A stretch of DNA of 64,000 nt from NCBI GenBank assembly GCA_028554755.1, contig JAPTOF010000020.1:11255001-11319000 (forward strand), given 5' to 3'. A program made the translations under genes and the position numbers. Every line of letters starts with the position of its first letter. The first letter of the stretch is position 1. This document shows positions 34,193 to 46,175 of the stretch, in pieces. The stretch comes from Cordia subcordata (Eukaryota; Streptophyta; Magnoliopsida; Boraginales; Cordiaceae). A model generated the notes under the pieces. That model was not told where the DNA came from. It saw only the letters and a list, made by a program, of their open reading frames with translations, and did not search any database.

Positions 34193-35943
34193 TTAGGTAC
34201 TAATCCGCTACAAGAGAGGAAGAAAAATCAAAACTCAGTATATAAATAAAACTCAACCAAACATAGCCTTAATTTTCAATTGAAACCAAATAATGCCTTA
34301 AAGAAACCCGTGTCTTGCCATCTTTGATTCTCCTTGTCGGAGCGACGAGATCAACGGAACTTGGTACCACTGTGTTCGTCGTCGAACAAGAAAGCTAACG
34401 GTAACTTTCAAATCGCGATTGGGGGCTGATATCAACCCCAACAAGAAGCTTGGGATCGGGGGTTTTGAAGTTGATCGTGGTGGTGCCGAGCTTGGGTTGG
34501 TGTTTTGACGGTGATAGGAAGGTCCAAGTATGTCGCTAGCTGACGAGAAGTGCATTGGTGTCTTCGGCATAGTTGTTAGGTGGCTAGTTCGCCAGATTTG
34601 CGAACTCAAAGGTTGCTATATTTTGAGGTGACGACGAGCTTATTTCTGGCGCGAGAATCGGTGATTGAAGGTATTGGCAAGGTCGCCGGTTGAAGGAGAG
34701 AAGATTGATGTCATCGGCACTATGAACGGAGGCCGGTGGTGTGAGTTATCGTCAGGCGAGTCAAGGCTTGATTTTTGGACGACAAGGCGCTTGAAGAATG
34801 AGACACCCGCAGGTTGCTTGGTTTGGTTTTGGGTCGGCTTCTAGTTTGGTTGAGGAGTTTGGGTTTCGGGTATTGTGTTAAGTTTGGACCGGGTTTGGGT
34901 TTTTTTTTCTTTTGGAGCGGGTTTTTTGGTTTTAAGTGTAGGACTTTGGGTCTGGGTTATTTATATCAGGCCTAGGTAAAGGTTTTGTCCAGATTTGGTT
35001 AGGTCTTTTTACTCATAGATGTAGGAGCATCTGTTTGGAGAGCAAAAAGCCCCTTTGATATCTCTTCATCTGCAAATAATTCTCGATTTTTGTCCAAGTC
35101 ACTTTTATTTTTTTCTAACTTACTTCCTTTTTTTTGTGTGAGTTTCGGGAATATCCCCATTCATAGGTCCGAGAGAAAAAGAAATACTTTTTAAGTATGA
35201 CCTGATCCCAATCTGTGTGATGGAATCAAAGTGATTCCTACTTCAAGCATTCAGACTTTTCTATTCATAGATGTAGATCTGAGAACAAAAAGAAAAACAA
35301 CTTATCTATCATTAATATTCCCAAAATCAAGACACAACTTTTTCTTGAATTAACAAAAAAATTATTGATAAATTCATTTACAATAACAACCCAAATCAAG
35401 AAAAAATTAATAAACAAAATAAAAATACAATTCGCTCTTTTTCTATTACATCTTTTTTTTTATTTGTTTCCTTCCTATTCTGAAATCGAGTTTGTTTTGG
35501 GTCTTGGGGCTTTGGAATTAATTTTTGTTGGACTTGGTTCGTCCAAAACTAGAGAAAAAAATTATTGTTTTCTTTTTGGGCTTGGGTTTAGTTCTTAAAA
35601 CAAAAAAATTGACCAATTTGACTGCGTTGACCAGTTGACGGGGATTTGACTGAAGGTTGACAATGATTGTTGACTGTTGACTAAGAGTTGACCGAGTTTG
35701 ACTAGAGCCTTACCCCACGTTTTTCAACATGCTGAGTCCAATTTTGGGTCTATTTTGTCAGATTCTACTATGAAGTGCATGTTTAGGGACAATGTTGACT
35801 TTGATCAATAGGTTTGACTTTGACTGATATTAATCAAAGTTGACCAGAGGTGTTTCTAAGATTTTTTTTCAACAAGCTGAATCCGTTTTTGCTGTCTGTC
35901 GAGCCAAATTCTATTTCAAAGTGTGAGTTTTGACCAAACAAAG
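34193..35943 (+). other. Long untranslated leader of copia-3
   Basis: About 1.75 kb between the primer site and the gag start. The first part (34310-34870) is unusually GC-rich for this window and shows only short chance frames. The part at 35609-35850 holds 14 TTGAC motifs. No protein is recognised; it is probably a leader with packaging or regulatory roles. Confidence 0.55.
35609..35850 (+). promoter_or_regulatory. Cluster of TTGAC (W-box core) motifs
   Basis: Ten TTGAC cores occur between 35609 and 35703, and four more between 35795 and 35850. Most are TTGACC or TTGACT, the core bound by plant WRKY factors. Spacing is irregular (7-12 bp), so this is not a simple tandem repeat. Activity is inferred. 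Confidence 0.6.
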
Positions 35944-36715
35944 ATGTCTTCTACAGGAAAAAATTTTGAAATCAAGAAGTTTGACGGGAGGGTGAATTTC
36001 GGTGTATAGAGAATCAGATTCAAGTCATTTATGACAATGGAAGGACTTTGGCAAGTTATTGAAAACAAGATCTCCTAGAAGATAGGACCAACAATGAGAC
36101 AAGAGCTCAAAGTGAAAGGCTAAAGTGCAATATATATGTCTGTGACGAATGAAGTATTGTCGGAGATTACTAAGAAGGCGACAGCAATTGACACTTAGAA
36201 TACTTTAGTGGAGTTGTATGCATCAAAATCTCTCACGAATCGCCTCTACTTGAAGAAGCGATTGTCATCTTAGAACGAAAGAAGGTACACCACGAAAATA
36301 ACACCTTGATGAGTTTACCTTTTGTGTTATTGCTTTGAAGGACATGGGAGTTAAAATTGATGAAGAAGATCAAGCTATTATTTTGTTATGCTCTTTACCG
36401 CCTTCATATATGAACTTTGTGGACACTATGTTGTACGAGAGGGGCAAAATTAGCTTTGAGGATGTGATTGCTTCATTGAAATCAAAGGATCTTCAAGCAT
36501 ATATCCCGAGACATAGGGAGGAAGTTCATGGGTAGGGTTTAGTGAGTAGAGGGAGATCGGAGAATAGAGGAGGATCTTTGGGTAGAAAGAAAAGCGAGTC
36601 GAGGTCAAAATTTAGAACAAGAAAATTATGTAATTTTGAGTGTGGTGAGAAGGGTCATATTAAGAAAGAATGTCCAAAACTAAAAAAGGGAAAGAAAAAA
36701 GTTGAGAATTCATGA
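35944..36715 (+). pseudogene. copia-3 gag remnant
   Basis: Starts MSSTGKNFEIKKFDGRVNFG, followed at once by a stop (where W is expected). Readable later as MKDMGVKIDEEDQAIILLCS then LPPSYMNFVDTMLY (36335-36535), and ends with a zinc knuckle CNFECGEKGHIKKEC near 36629. That knuckle has one extra residue between the first two cysteines. Several stops interrupt it. Confidence 0.85.
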
Positions 36716-36804
36716 ACGTGGTAGAAAGTACTGACAGTGATAGAGAGAGTTCAAGTAGTATTGGGGATGTTTTGTATATGAGTGCGTCACAGTGGCATAA
36801 TTAA

Positions 36805-38000
36805 TAGATTCTTGATACAGGTACGATGCTTCATATGTATCCTAGGTGTAACTGGTTCTCTTTTTACTTTAAAAAGAAAGGGAAAGTCTTTCTAGGCAAT
36901 GACCTCACGTTAGAGGTAGAGGGAATTGGCATCATAAATATTAAGATGTTTGATGGTATTACAAGATGTCTTGAGTGTTGGCATGTACCGGAGTTGAAGA
37001 AAAACTTGATTTTTCTTAGGCTTTTGGATTCTCATAGGCACAAATTCCGAAGTGAGAATGGTGCTCTTAAAATGACAAAAGGTTCTGTTGTGTTCTTGAA
37101 AGAAAACTTGACTAGCAGCCTGTATGTTCTTCAAGTAGTACGGTTATAAGTGTTACAGTTGTTGTATCTGAGGAGAGTGATAATGCTACCACGCAGTTGT
37201 GGTACAAGAGGTTGGGCCATATGAGCGAGAGAGGATTGATCGAGTTGAGCAAGAGGGATTTGCTTTGTGGACGAAGAATAGGAAAACTTGAATTCTATGA
37301 GCATTGTGTCTTTGGAAAGCAAACCAGGGTAAAGTTCAGCAAGAGGCAAAAGACTACCAAATGTACTCTTGATTACATTAATTCTGATCTTTAGGATCCC
37401 AATAAGATTCCTTCTCAGAAGGGTGCCAGGTACTACATCACCTTCATTGACGCATACTCTCAGATGGTGTGAGTGTATTTCTTGAAAACTAAAGATGAGA
37501 CATTTCCAACATTTGTCGAGTAGAAGACGTTGATTAAGAGGAAAACTAGAAAACTAATTAAACGACTTAGGATTGACAATGGGTTGGAATACTGCAACAA
37601 AGAGTTTGATGAGTTCTGCAGGAAACATGGTATTACGAGACATCGCACATGTGTAGGGACACCACAACAGAATTGAGTTGTAGAACGCATGAATAGAACT
37701 TTAGTGGAGAGAGCTCATTGTATGCTCTACTATTCTGGCTTGGGTCAAGAATTTTGGGCTAAAGCAGTCAACACGGCGTACTACTTAGTGAATTGGTCTC
37801 CATCAACAGCTATTAGATTAAAGACTCATTTTGAGTTATGGTCTGGTAAACCTACTAATTACTCTGAATTAAGAGTGTTCCATTGCCTTGCATACACTCA
37901 CATAAAGGATGGCATGTTGGAGTCAAGGGCAAAGAAATGCATATTCTTAGGCTATGCGTTGAATTCGTACAAGGAGGCTATATTTGGGAAAGATTTTGCT
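36805..38000 (+). pseudogene. copia-3 protease and integrase remnant
   Basis: The protease site reads ILDTGTMLHMYP (36811 onward). The frame 36826-37149 runs through LECWHVPELKKNLIFLRLLD. The zinc domain is LWYKRLGHMSERGL and FYEHCVFGKQ. The integrase core is readable as ITFIDAYSQMV, RLRIDNGLEYCNKEFDEFC and, after a stop replacing the G of PQQNG, VVERMNRTLVERAHCMLYYS. It ends at ESRAKKCIFLGYALNSYK near 37970, where a deletion joins it to the pre-RT region. Confidence 0.88.
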
Positions 38001-39480
38001 CAGTGGGTTAGTGCCATGAGTGAGGAGATTGAGTTTTTTCAAAAGAATCAGACATGGCAGCTTGTTGAATTGCTTGAGGACAGCGAGTTGTCAGTGACAA
38101 ATGAGTTTACAAGAAAAAGAAAGGTACTCCAGGGTTTAAAAGCCCTCAATATAAGACGCGGTTGATAGCAAAAGGCTATACACAAAGAGAAGGTATTGAC
38201 TTCAACGAAGTGTTCTCTCTGGTTGTGAAACATAGTTCCATTAGGATTTTACTTGCCTTGGTTGCTTTTCATGATTTAGAGCTTGAGTAGCTAGATGTGA
38301 AAACAGCTTTTTTACATGGTGATCTTGAAAAGCAAATTTACATGAGTTAACTAGAGGGGTATGTTGTTCCTGGTAAGGACAACCATGTTTGTAAACTAAA
38401 GAAGTCCTTATATAGGTTGAAACAGTTGCCTTGGCAGTGGTACAAAAGATTTGACACATTTGTAGTAAGTGCTGGATACACAAGGAGTGCTTATGACAGT
38501 TTTGTATATCTTAAGAAGCTTTTAGATAGTTCGTTTGTATACTTGTTATTGTAAGTCAATGGTATGCTTATTGCTATTAAAATTATATCTAACATCGACA
38601 AATTAAGGACGTAGTTAGGTAATGAGTTTGAGATGAAGGATCTTGAAGCAGCGAAGAAGATTCTTGGCATGGAGATTCACAAGGATAGAAATGCTGGGAA
38701 CCTGTTCTTATATCAGCAGAGTTCTGTTGAGAAGGTGCTGAAACGTTTCGGGATAAATAAAGCAAATCCTGTGAGTGTGCCACTTGCTGCTTATTTCAGG
38801 TGGTCTGCAGATTTATCACCTAAAAATGAGGAGAAGGTGGAACATGTGTCTCATGTTCCATACTCGAGTGCTATTGGTAGCTTAATGTATACTATAGTAT
38901 GCACTTGTCCTGACATTTCACATGCAGATAGTGTTGTAAGCAGGTATATAGCATTGCCTGGGAAAACACACTAGGAAGCACTGAAATAGGTAATGAGATA
39001 TTTGCGGGGCACTGTGAATGTAGGTTTGCTATTTAGCAAGATGACTGGAGATTGCGCAAGGTTGGTAGGTTATGTGACTCAGACTTTGTAGGTGATCTTG
39101 ATAAGAGAAGATCTCTAACGGGTTATGTGTTTACTCTTTCTAAGTGTGCTATTAGTTGGAAAGCGACATTACAGTCTACTTTGACATTGTCGACTACTGA
39201 GGTAGAGTACGTGGCGATTACAGAAGCTGTAAAGGAGGCTATGTGGTTACAAGACCTGGTTCGTGATCTTGGATTATAGCAGGATAAAAGTACAATCTTT
39301 TGTAATAGCCAGAGTGCAATTCATCTAACGACAAATCAGATGTATCATGAGAGGATTAGACACATTGATATCAGATATCACTTTATCAGAGATATTGTAT
39401 CCCAAGGGATTTTATCGGTGTAGAAAATTTTTACCATGAGAATCCAGCAGATATGATGACCAAGGTGGTTCTAGTCAGCA
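38001..39480 (+). pseudogene. copia-3 reverse transcriptase and RNase H remnant
   Basis: RT motifs: LIAKGYTQREGIDFNEVFS, LDVKTAFLHGDLEKQIYMS and VCKLKKSLYRLKQLPWQWY. The palm motif has decayed to a stop followed by VNGMLIA, so the catalytic aspartates are gone. The thumb continues in the frame 38633-38974 (FEMKDLEAAKKILGMEIHKD, PYSSAIGSLMYTIV). RNase H at 39052-39279: LCDSDFVGDLDKRRSLTGYV, AISWKATLQST and STTEVEYVAITEA, then IFCNSQSAIHL after a stop. Confidence 0.9.
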
Positions 39481-39601
39481 AGTTCAAGCATTGCTTGGAC
39501 TTGGTTGCTATTTGTGGTACGGAGCATTGAGCCCTTAGGGACATTTGGCAGCGGCAATGATGGTGTATTGATTGGAGTGAATACGTGCTAAGGTGGGGAT
39601 T

Positions 39602-39933
39602 TGTTGATTGTGGCCCATATTCTCGGGCAATAAGAATAGCAAATTACTTTATTAGTAAGTTTCCTTATTAGCTTGTTACCATAATAGCATATAATTAATA
39701 AGTTGCCTTTTTCGCTCAATAAGTTTTAGGAAACTAGTGCACTATAAATATGTAGAAATACTCATTGTATTATGTGTGCGAGAGAGACCAAAGTGAGGAG
39801 TCTTGTAATATTCACTGATCAATGGTGAAATTGTTCTTTGTTGCCCATGGACGTAGGTTTCAATGCCAAACCACATAATTCTCTTATGTCATTTCTTCTC
39901 GTGTTCTTTGTGTTTGAATGTTTTTCCCTGACA
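39602..39933 (+). repeat. 3' LTR of copia-3
   Basis: Starts TGTTGATTGTGGCCC and ends TCCCTGACA. It is the more complete of the two LTRs. Confidence 0.9.
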
Positions 39934-40300
39934 GAGGCATATATAAGAACATTTGAACTAGTCACTCTCTTGATCAATGGTTCAAATTAGCAAAGGCTAA
40001 AACTCTATCAATTATTATACCAAGGGTATACCAATTGCTAGGTAGGCATAGCAAGTGTATCAGAAAAGAGCTAGACAAAGTGTACACAAGAAGTCCACTA
40101 AAAGAACAAAACTTGGAATAAAAAGATTAAAAGGCAAATGTCCTAGATGCAAAAAGACATCCCACAAGAGAAAAAGTTGCATAACTAATGCATCTAGGCT
40201 ATCAAGTGCTCTAGAATTTGGCATAAGCAATATAAGTGACATGCAAAGTGATAGGAATATGGCCAGTGCAGAATTACAAATGCTAATATGGTAGATGGTT
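39934..40300 (+). pseudogene. MULE transposase, C-terminal part
   Basis: Resumes after copia-3 with AYIRTFELV and reaches RARQSVHKKSTKRTKLGIK followed by KCPRCKKTSHKRKSC, a CX2CX4HX4C zinc knuckle. A lysine/arginine-rich stretch ending in such a knuckle is the usual C-terminus of plant mudrA-type transposases, which links this piece to the transposase remnant left of copia-3. Confidence 0.75.
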
Positions 40301-42066
40301 CAAGAAAAGATGTTAATGTGCAACTAGAGATGAACAGCATAATTGTGGATTCCACTAATTACAATGTGCAAGTAAGTGCTAATTCTAGCACTCTCCATGT
40401 GGATTAATATACTACCAATGTGCAAGTGGCCTTTACTCTAACTAATGTGTAGGTGCACATAAGAAAAATATGTAGAGGATTGTCAAATGTATAGCTTGTT
40501 TAAAGGTAGATTATGACATGAGAACATATCATATAAGTGTTTCTAAGGCAATGCAGGGGTTTATAAGTAGTGATTACGAATTTAGTTTGCCTATATAGTT
40601 AATCTCATTGTCCCTTTTGCAACTTATGTGTGCCTTTTTTAACCTTGGTAACACATAATAATCTGTATTTTGATCAATAATTAATTGCTTGTGTATCTAC
40701 CACTTTAGATTAGCTAAAACGGCCATCATTCTTACTAGTAGAAAGAAGTATACATACAACGGTTGCAACTCCTTCCACAAATGCCAACCTGTGAATGTTG
40801 GATTATGCACCTAAATACCAAATTCATATGCTTTTAAGGGAAAAAATTGTGTTAGCCTTAACGCTCTTTAACACCTATAGCTTCAAGAAAGAATCATGTG
40901 CAATTCAACTTAACAACCATTGACAAAACTAATAAATTATTGATGAGTGAAAATTGTGTAGTCTACTTGTTGAAACATCACTTTGTTACGTTGGCTTATG
41001 ATAATTTTTAATGTAGGATTATTAAGATTAGGTTTGGGTTTGATTGTTGTTAGATGATTAAGACAATAGCTTTATTATGGATGTGTTTTAATAAGTTTAA
41101 TTATGACGGATAATGCTTTTGGTTTGATGTTGGATGAGTATCATTATTGTAGATGTGTATTGTGTGTCATTGTCATGTATCTTGCTTTTGGTTTACATAT
41201 ATGTTGTAATAGCTCACTTCAATCTTCATCTTTCAATTGGCTTGACATTCACTCATCCATCTTCTTTATGAAGAGTAAATATAGATGTAAACTCTGAAAA
41301 GAGAGGAAAGGAGAAAGAATAGAAGTACACTCCAATGATATCAATAACACGACATAGAACTTATTTTATTACACAATCCATTATATCTCACAATTTTGTG
41401 CACCACTAATAACATACTTCCTTATTAACACCTTATTGAAAAAGGAAAAACATCAACACATGCTCCATTACATTAAAACCCCAAAAGAAAAACATTAGCT
41501 TTAATATATTCAACACTTGGAAATTTTTGTTAGCTTCAAAACCATAAAGCAACAAACACATTATCTTCATCCAAAAATTTTCTTTCTTACTTGTGCAAAT
41601 TTCACTCTTATTCCTATTTGATAAACTAAACACACCCAGTATTATTATTTTATTTTGGTCACACATAGTGGGTCAACCCAAAAGAAGAAACCACATGATT
41701 GCCCAATATTGAAGTTCTCATACCTAATTAAACTTCTTCTAGGGTTTGCTTATGTCAAAGATGTATTGAGCTCACTAAGCATCTTGCAATAATGTGGCTA
41801 CTAATCTAACATGGTGCTCTTGCCTATAGATGTGAGTTCAGAGAAAGAAAAATGAAGATGCAAGAGGTTTTTCCTAGGGAAAGAAGAAAAATGAAAGAGA
41901 CTCTTTTGCACTGTAAATATAAAAGTATATTTATTCTGTAATAGAAAAGGGATTAAGGACTAACGGTGGAACCTGCCAAAAAGACGAGGGTCTAAAAGTG
42001 TAATTTTAAAAATAGGGAACTTAGTGTCTAATGTGTTAAAAGTAAAACCATTTCACAAATTTACCC
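40301..42066. other. MULE 3' non-coding region
   Basis: Three loose copies of an AATGTGCAAGT / ACTAATGTGTAGGT motif occur at 40360-40450. Beyond that is AT-rich sequence with no gene recognised, up to the putative right terminus at 42066. Confidence 0.45.
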
Positions 42067-42399
42067 TTTTAGTTATTTAAGCGAAGAATATTGTCGCATC
42101 ATGTCAGTGATGAGATTTTACAATTATTGGAGTACCTTTTGTAGTGCATGAATTAGGTTAAGGATTTGAACCTTAGGGGTAAGGATTCAAACACTGAATA
42201 GCTAATAAAGGAGAAAACTTCAATGTTATCACAAAATTTATTGATTTAGAGTAAATGTAGGGTTTATTCAGCGCAATTAGCTATCTAAGCATTTGATAAT
42301 TGTTTTAGTATCTGATATCTATTTAACATTTAACAAATATTGGTTGAAATACCAAACGCTAATATGAAATGCTTTTTTGCTAAACAAGCAGTTCTCAAT

Positions 42400-43048
42400 A
42401 AGATTTGTGTGTACTTTATAATGATTGAGGTTCACTACTATTGTCATCAGGGCTTAAGCATTTTGGGCAAGTTGATTAGGCTCAATATAGTGACAGGCTA
42501 GTGGTTGGGTCTTAGACGAGGACGTTACGTCTTCAAGGAGGAGACTTTGTAACGCCCTTCCACATCGGTACTTGTGAGATTTATGTACACTTTATAATGG
42601 CTTAAATTCACTGTTTAGGCTCAATGTGGTATCAGGTTAGCGGTTGGACCTGGGTTGTTCCATGTGGTATTAAAGCAAACTCTAGGCAGATTCCACATTG
42701 CTTTTGGCTTGGGTTGTTACAGGTGGTATCAAAGCAGGCTCTGAACAAATTCAACACTACCTGGGGTCCTGGATTGTGATTCTGTTTTGTTTTGCTTGTG
42801 TCCGTAATGAGGATGTCACGTCTTTAAGGGGGAGAGTTTGTAACAACCTCCCGCGTGAATTCTTTGTGAGTTATGTCTTTAAGAGGGACAGTTTGTAAAG
42901 ACCTCCCATGTTGGTTCTTTGTGAGTTTTGTGTGAACTTTAAAATGACTTAAGTTCACAACTACTATTATCATGGATTTAAGTATTTTGGGCCAGTTGAT
43001 TAATTTCAATATAGTGGCAAGCCAGTAATTGAGTATGAATCGTGACAA
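42400..43048 (+). mobile_element. Tandem cluster of a TRIM-like miniature LTR retrotransposon
   Basis: One nearly complete unit: LTR1 42548-42721 (TGTAACGCCC to TTGTTACA), primer site TGGTATCAAAGC at 42724-42735, an internal region of about 117 bp with no coding, polypurine tract AAGGGGGAGAG, and LTR2 starting TGTAACAACC at 42839. LTR2 is cut short and runs into another internal 3' end (AAGAGGGACAG) and LTR3 (TGTAAAGACC, 42894 to about 43048). To the left a partial LTR (42404-42510) joins directly to another internal 3' end (CAAGGAGGAGAC). LTRs under 200 bp and a tiny non-coding interior define a TRIM. Confidence 0.75.
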
Positions 43049-43189
43049 AGTAGCTTTTTAACTCTATCAAAACATTAAATGTTAGTTAAGAAGAACATTA
43101 GGATCATAGAGTTTTTAATCTCAATGTTAGGCAATAAACAGCCCATACTGTATCATTGTACTCGGGAAGATCAACCAAAATAGTAGTTG

Positions 43190-43245
43190 GGGGTGGTGGG
43201 GGGGGGGGTTTAATAAAATAATAATAATAATAAATAAATAATAAC
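43190..43245. repeat. Poly-G run and AAT/AAAT microsatellite
   Basis: GGGGGTGGTGG passes into an unbroken G run of about 14 bases, followed by AAT and AAAT repeats. Such G runs are prone to assembly error. Confidence 0.85.
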
Positions 43246-44436
43246 CAAACTAGTTGAACATGGAAATTTCCATTTCTCAAAAAGGATATCTATATAGTTA
43301 CAACCTGATGCAACATCAATCTCAAGATATTTAATTACCAAGGAGTCGTTCAAATTGGATGTATCTTCGTTCCATTGAAGAGAGTATAGAAAGTGGCATC
43401 TGAGTTCTGCAAGAGACTCAAAACTCAAAGTTACTACTCTTATACTTCCCTCGTGATGTTCGACTTTTTTACGTTGGTGCCTTTATCTCGAGGAGATTTG
43501 TAAGCATTGACTTATACATGTGGAGCATAGGGCTGAATTATGCTGATTATTTTACTTGCTCATATATGTAAAGGAAAAGCTACTTTGAGGCATGTCTGTA
43601 TAGAAGTTAATTTTTATATAAATTAATTAGTTAATCATAGTTTGTATAGACCTATTGGTTGTTAAGTTATTTTAAAAATTCTTGAGTAGCTTCGTCTTCA
43701 CTTATAAATGGTAAAAGGAAATGACTTTTCTGAAAGAATCATGAAGTAATGTCAACAGCCTCCCACGGACCAAAATAAATAAAAAGTGGAAAGCTAAGAA
43801 TATGTAGCAAATTGGTATGGTTCACCTTTATTGCTAGACCTATATATACCAAAAATATTCTTTGTAACCAATTGGAGTAGCTCCAACAAGGTCACCTTTT
43901 AAACATTACTTCTTTTGGTAATTAAGTGAATAGACAAGTCTTAGTTTTCTTTTCTTTTTATATATCACTGTAAACAGAATTTCGTTGAATCCATCTAAAA
44001 TTTAAATTTTACAATATATTGATACACCCTAACAAGTTAAAAAATATTAAAATAGAGCCATAAAATTTGAGTTTGGATAGTTAGATATACTCTTATTTGA
44101 TCACTCCAACCAAACCTGAAGCAACTCTTATACTTTAGAGAGCAAAATGCATTTTATACCTTTGTATGTTATAGAAATCACATGAAACTCTCTGTAGTTC
44201 CAAAAATTCACTAATACACTCCAGTATTTTAAAAAATGTTGAACATTAGTCTCCCTATGAGGGTAAAGTGATGTGCGTCAATTTTCAAATTAGATGGAGA
44301 AATAAGCACTAGTTTTGAAATTATTAACATTAATTTGCAGAGTTTTTCAAATCAATATAAACGAGTTTCACAATTACAAACTTTTATACATGTTTTGTAA
44401 AACACAAGCCAGTGAAGCATATTTTACCCTACTTAA

Positions 44437-44665
44437 AGCCCGTTTGGATTAAATTTTTTCAAAAGCACTTTTTTTTAATAACTTTTGAAAAATAATTTTT
44501 TTGAGAAGTTGAAAATTCTGGCTTTTAAAAAAAAGTTGTATTCGAGTTTTTTTTTTCAAAGTTTCAGTTTTTTTTTAAAAATCAAATCAATTAGTTATTG
44601 AAAATTTAATGTAATTTTTTTAAAAAATATATTTTTTTTTCTGGAAAAAACTAACCCCTACAAAC
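44437..44665. mobile_element. AT-rich MITE-like element (family of 63190-63440)
   Basis: Begins CCCGTTTGGATTAAATTTTT and carries A/T homopolymer blocks with a GTTGTATTCGAGTTTTTTTT core. The element at 63190-63440 has the same order of blocks (GCTGTATTTGAGTTTTTTTG). The right end is poorly defined and no target duplication was found. Confidence 0.4.
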
Positions 44666-46175
44666 ATTTTAATGCATTCAAATACTTCATATCGAATGGA
44701 TATTCCTTTCAAGATCCGAACCCTTAAAGTTCAATAACCTCCATTCCGTACTTAGGTCCAATTTTTCATACGACACAAGGTCTTTTCTCTTTCTAATTTA
44801 TTGTGCGCAAACCTTTGACCTACCCGTAAAACTCCTTCTGGAGAACTTTTAATTCCATTTTAATAAAGTTATCAAGATTGTGGGTAAAGTCATCAGGATT
44901 TTGTGACTCTCTTGGTGCATGAAGAGGTAATTAACCCATTATGAAACAATAATAATTTAACAAGAGCTACTGAATATAGTGGATCTTTTGATCAACCAAG
45001 GCATAAACCACTCATTGATTCACTATCTAGACCAATGCTAGTAAGTAGGCTTCTCTGCTATTACATCATCATATCGTAATTGGCAGTTCAATTTCGGGTT
45101 TAGGTCCACTTGCTTTTGCTTTTGTTTTTGTTTATTTTTAATCTATATAGACAAAAATTAACCTCCACCAAAAGACATAATAAATTGGATAGGCCTATTT
45201 ACCAAAACAATGTTAAAACAAATTTCTTTCAGAACTAATATAATTGGAGAAACTATTGTCAAACCAGTACTTTCGAGTTTCACAAAGAAAAACTTTTGGT
45301 AGATTTGCCTTTCGCAATCGAGTGTAACTTAAGTCCGTTGATAGGTCGAAGTCCAACCAATTTGTCTTACTGAAAGGTAAATCTATCCAAACAAACAGAA
45401 GTTAAACCTAAATCCAACTCATAGATAGATAGATAGAGAGAGAGAAATAGACCCGCTACTAAATTACAAAAAGATTTATTTGTAATTTTTTAAAAAAATA
45501 TCTTTAAGTTTTTTAAAAACTATACAAAAATTTATTTATGTTATTTAGTTTAGCGCATTTGGGTTGACTTTTAAAAAATTCATTTCAGTGAACAATTCGA
45601 TAAGGAAAGAACTCAATGAGGGAATAAAAATGATTCCTTCAAACAGACATTAAAGAAATACCTTCTTCAAGGGGAGTTGGTTCATGCTTCTTCATTCAAC
45701 AAAGCATCAATAACGTGATTTTAGACCAACTAAGCACTTTACAAAGGATTAAGATTCTCTCATATCAAGACTTCTCTCATATTGATATAAGGGAAATCTT
45801 GATGATTCATGAGTAAGTAAAAAACATCTTAGCCGTCCAATCAAGTAGGCATGTGGAAGACGAAAACGGAAAGAAAGAAAGGAGAAAACCAAGGAGCTGG
45901 AAAGGCATATACATTGGGTAACGGAGTACGAGTTGATGTCGGTAACTATTTATAACTTTAAAAAGTATTTCTTCTAAAAAATTTAAATTTCTAACTTTTG
46001 AAAAAATTTGATTTTTTTTAAATCAACCTAAATATGGATATACTATTTTTTGTGAAAGAAAATTGATTTTATAGGTTTTTTTTTATTTAAAAAAAGCCAA
46101 GTCAGATGGTTGATATTTTTCAGTTTTCTTGGCTGAGGACCTCACCTGAACTAGTTGATTGTTTTTTAGACCTTT

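Larger units (their letters stand above)
33873..39933 (+). mobile_element. copia-3, dead Tork-like Ty1/copia element nested in the MULE
   Basis: A plus-strand element with a 332-bp 3' LTR (39602-39933) and a 5' LTR (about 33873-34176) that lacks roughly 25-30 bp at its outer end. The primer site TGGTATCTAGAGC starts at 34180, and the polypurine tract AGGTGGGGAT abuts the 3' LTR. Domain order is gag, protease, integrase, RT, RNase H. The 3' flank begins GAGGC; the loss of the outer 5' LTR end removed the matching duplication. Multiple stops, a deletion between integrase and RT, and loss of the YVDD motif make it inert. Confidence 0.9.
31341..42066 (+). mobile_element. Decayed Mutator-like transposon (MULE) split by copia-3
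   Basis: Remains of a mudrA-type transposase lie on the plus strand at about 31705-33870 and 39940-40250, interrupted by copia-3. Terminal inverted repeats are suggested by GGGTAAATGTGGAATGGT at 31341 and the reverse complement of 42066 (GGGTAAATTTGTGAAATGGT). No matching 9-bp target duplication is visible, so the ends are tentative. Without copia-3 the element would be about 4.7 kb. Confidence 0.7.
43049..46175. other. AT-rich intergenic spacer
   Basis: No gene recognised. It holds a G run and AAT repeats (43190-43245), a MITE-like element (44437-44665) and a TAGA/GA repeat (45421-45446). It ends at the CCTTT target duplication of the gypsy element (46171-46175). Confidence 0.5.

Noticed and set aside
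34298..34609. 103-codon minus-strand frame in the copia-3 leader
   Set aside because: Low-complexity proline/serine-rich product antisense to the leader, with no family resemblance; it probably results from GC-rich composition.
42548..42721. Cassandra-type TRIM carrying 5S rRNA sequence
   Set aside because: The LTR begins TGTAAC as Cassandra does, but I found no 5S rRNA-like promoter block inside it.
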